Shown here piece after piece: positions 4,608 through 5,397 of a DNA stretch of 5,397 bases. The number at the start of each line of letters is the position of its first letter. Within the stretch, counting starts at the first letter, position 1. Both the position numbers and the translations under genes were made by a program. This DNA comes from an uncultured Selenomonadales bacterium (GTDB lineage: Bacteria; Bacillota; Negativicutes; Selenomonadales; Selenomonadaceae): the NCBI GenBank assembly GCA_947305445.1, contig CAMZDU010000103.1, positions 1 to 5,397 of the forward strand, given 5' to 3'. The notes beneath the pieces are model-generated. The model was not told the DNA's origin. It did not search any database and worked only from the letters and a program-made list of their open reading frames with translations.

Positions 4608-5397
4608 GCACAAACTTTGATTACGGCGAACGGCTCGCAAATTTATATGACAAGCTCCGTGCCGAAGAGGTCGACGCGCTGTTGATAACCAAGACTGCCA
4701 ACGTCACCTACTTCAGCGGTTTTCGCGGCGACAGTACGGCTTTGCTTGTCGGCAGAAATTTTCGCCGCCTCATAACCGACGGACGCTACAGCGAACAAGC
4801 TCGCCACCAGACAAAAAACTTCGCGCTCGTTGAACAGACCGAAGGCCTTCTAAAAAAAATCGTCGACGAAATAAAATTTCTCGGTTGCAAACGCGTCGGC
4901 ATTGAAGGTTTGATTATGACGGTTGCCGAGCACGCTTATCTTGTCAAAGAACTCGTCGGCGTCGAGTTTAAATCCGTTGAGGTCGACACGTTGCGCCAGG
5001 TTAAGGACGCGGCGGAGATTGCTCAAATTCGCAGAGCATGCACCATTGCCGACGACGCCTTCACAAAAATTTTGGACGTTATCAAACCGGACGTGCGCGA
5101 GCTTGACGTGGCGGCGGAATTGGAATACTTTATGCGACGATTGTCGCTTCAGGTTGGCGAAGTTCACTTCCGCACGGTACGGCTACGACAAAAAAAATTT
5201 GCGCCGGTGAATTCGTGACGCTGGATTTCGGTGCGACCTTCAACGGTTATTGCTCCGACATCACACGCACAATTTGCGTCGGACGTGCGTCGATTGAGCA
5301 ACGCAGAATGTACAACGCCCTGCTCGACGCGCAACTTTACGGGCTGGAAGTTATCACGGCGGGCAAGAGCGGCAAGGACATCGACGAGGCTGTCCGC
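4604..5397 (+). pseudogene. Xaa-Pro aminopeptidase (M24B, YqhT/PepP-like), frameshifted and running off the window
   Basis: The family removes N-terminal residues before proline using two metal ions. From ATG 4604 the frame gives a creatinase-type N-terminal domain (LLITKTANVTYFSGFRGDST at 26-45, ITDGRYSEQA at 57-66) and the start of the pita-bread domain (DAAEIAQIRRACTIADDAF at 135-153, ELEYFMR at 172-178). It then leaves the family sequence and stops at 5216-5218 after 204 residues. The conserved protein continues one frame back: TIVASGWRSSLPHGTATTKK from 5137, then ICAGEFVTLDFGA and YCSDITRT with the first metal-binding aspartates, open to the window edge. About ten residues expected between MR and TIVASG are absent, so this is a deletion plus frameshift and not a one-base error. 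The later His/Glu metal ligands lie beyond the window. A 204-residue product would lack the active site. Automated annotation may show two ORFs (4604-5218 and one in frame 1 thereafter). Confidence 0.83.
5135..5143 (+). other. Deletion junction in the peptidase gene (CGACGATTG)
   Basis: CGACGATTG reads as Arg-Arg-Leu in the upstream frame, as expected after ELEYFM. It also reads as x-Thr-Ile-Val in the downstream frame, as expected for TIVASG. Family spacing needs 33 bases between the Met codon (5132-5134) and the Thr codon (5137-5139), but only 2 are present, a loss of 31. The shared 9 bases fit a single copy left after deletion between two short direct repeats. The second copy is inferred, since only the deleted form is visible. 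Confidence 0.6.

Noticed and set aside
5190..5197. A8 run as the original site of the frameshift by a one-base indel
   Set aside because: The conserved downstream frame is already recognisable from 5137 (TIVASGWRSSLPHG), upstream of the run, and about ten residues are missing near 5140. The lesion is therefore at 5135-5143.

Overview
The window reads as one stretch of a bacterial chromosome in which every recognisable gene lies on the + strand. The genes overlap by 4 to 17 bases or are separated by 2 to 4 bases, which looks like a single polycistronic operon. I see no promoter, no convincing terminator, no RNA gene, no CRISPR array and no intact mobile element. The order DUF1292 (YrzB type), mltG, U32 protein matches the Bacillus subtilis yrzB-yrrL-yrrN/yrrO neighbourhood. 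The order aroQ, Xaa-Pro peptidase matches the B. subtilis yqhS-yqhT pair, which is followed there by efp. The organism is therefore most likely a member of Bacillota. A diderm Negativicutes/Selenomonadales-type lineage is my guess, but nothing in the window proves it. Base composition looks near half GC, yet the word AAATTT is strikingly common in every gene.

Left part (1-2667): the C-terminal end of an acidic DUF1292 protein overlaps mltG, the membrane-anchored endolytic transglycosylase that sets glycan-strand length. Four bases later comes a U32-family protein of the TrhP/YrrO type, probably acting in tRNA uridine-34 hydroxylation. Its 5' end is unusual. A heptameric AT-rich tandem repeat and a 68-base imperfect palindrome lie inside the reading frame and encode an N-terminal extension of about 33 residues ahead of the normal family start.

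Middle part (2670-4147): an FkbM-type SAM methyltransferase with a degenerate N-terminal domain is followed by an acylphosphatase with an extra, possibly membrane-binding, N-terminus. These two genes sit between neighbourhoods that are separate loci in B. subtilis.

Right part (4131-5397): type II 3-dehydroquinate dehydratase (aroQ, shikimate pathway) overlaps an M24B Xaa-Pro peptidase gene. The peptidase gene is frameshifted. The conserved protein continues in another frame, and 31 bases are missing relative to the family spacing, exactly at a short sequence that could be the residue of a direct repeat. I call it a pseudogene; it runs off the window.

Overall this is ordinary housekeeping content. 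The points worth a second look are the in-frame palindromic element, the deletion-frameshift in the peptidase gene with a slippery A8 run just before its premature stop, the FkbM gene placed directly after the U32 gene, and the AAATTT word bias. I did not find a new defence or mobile system here.
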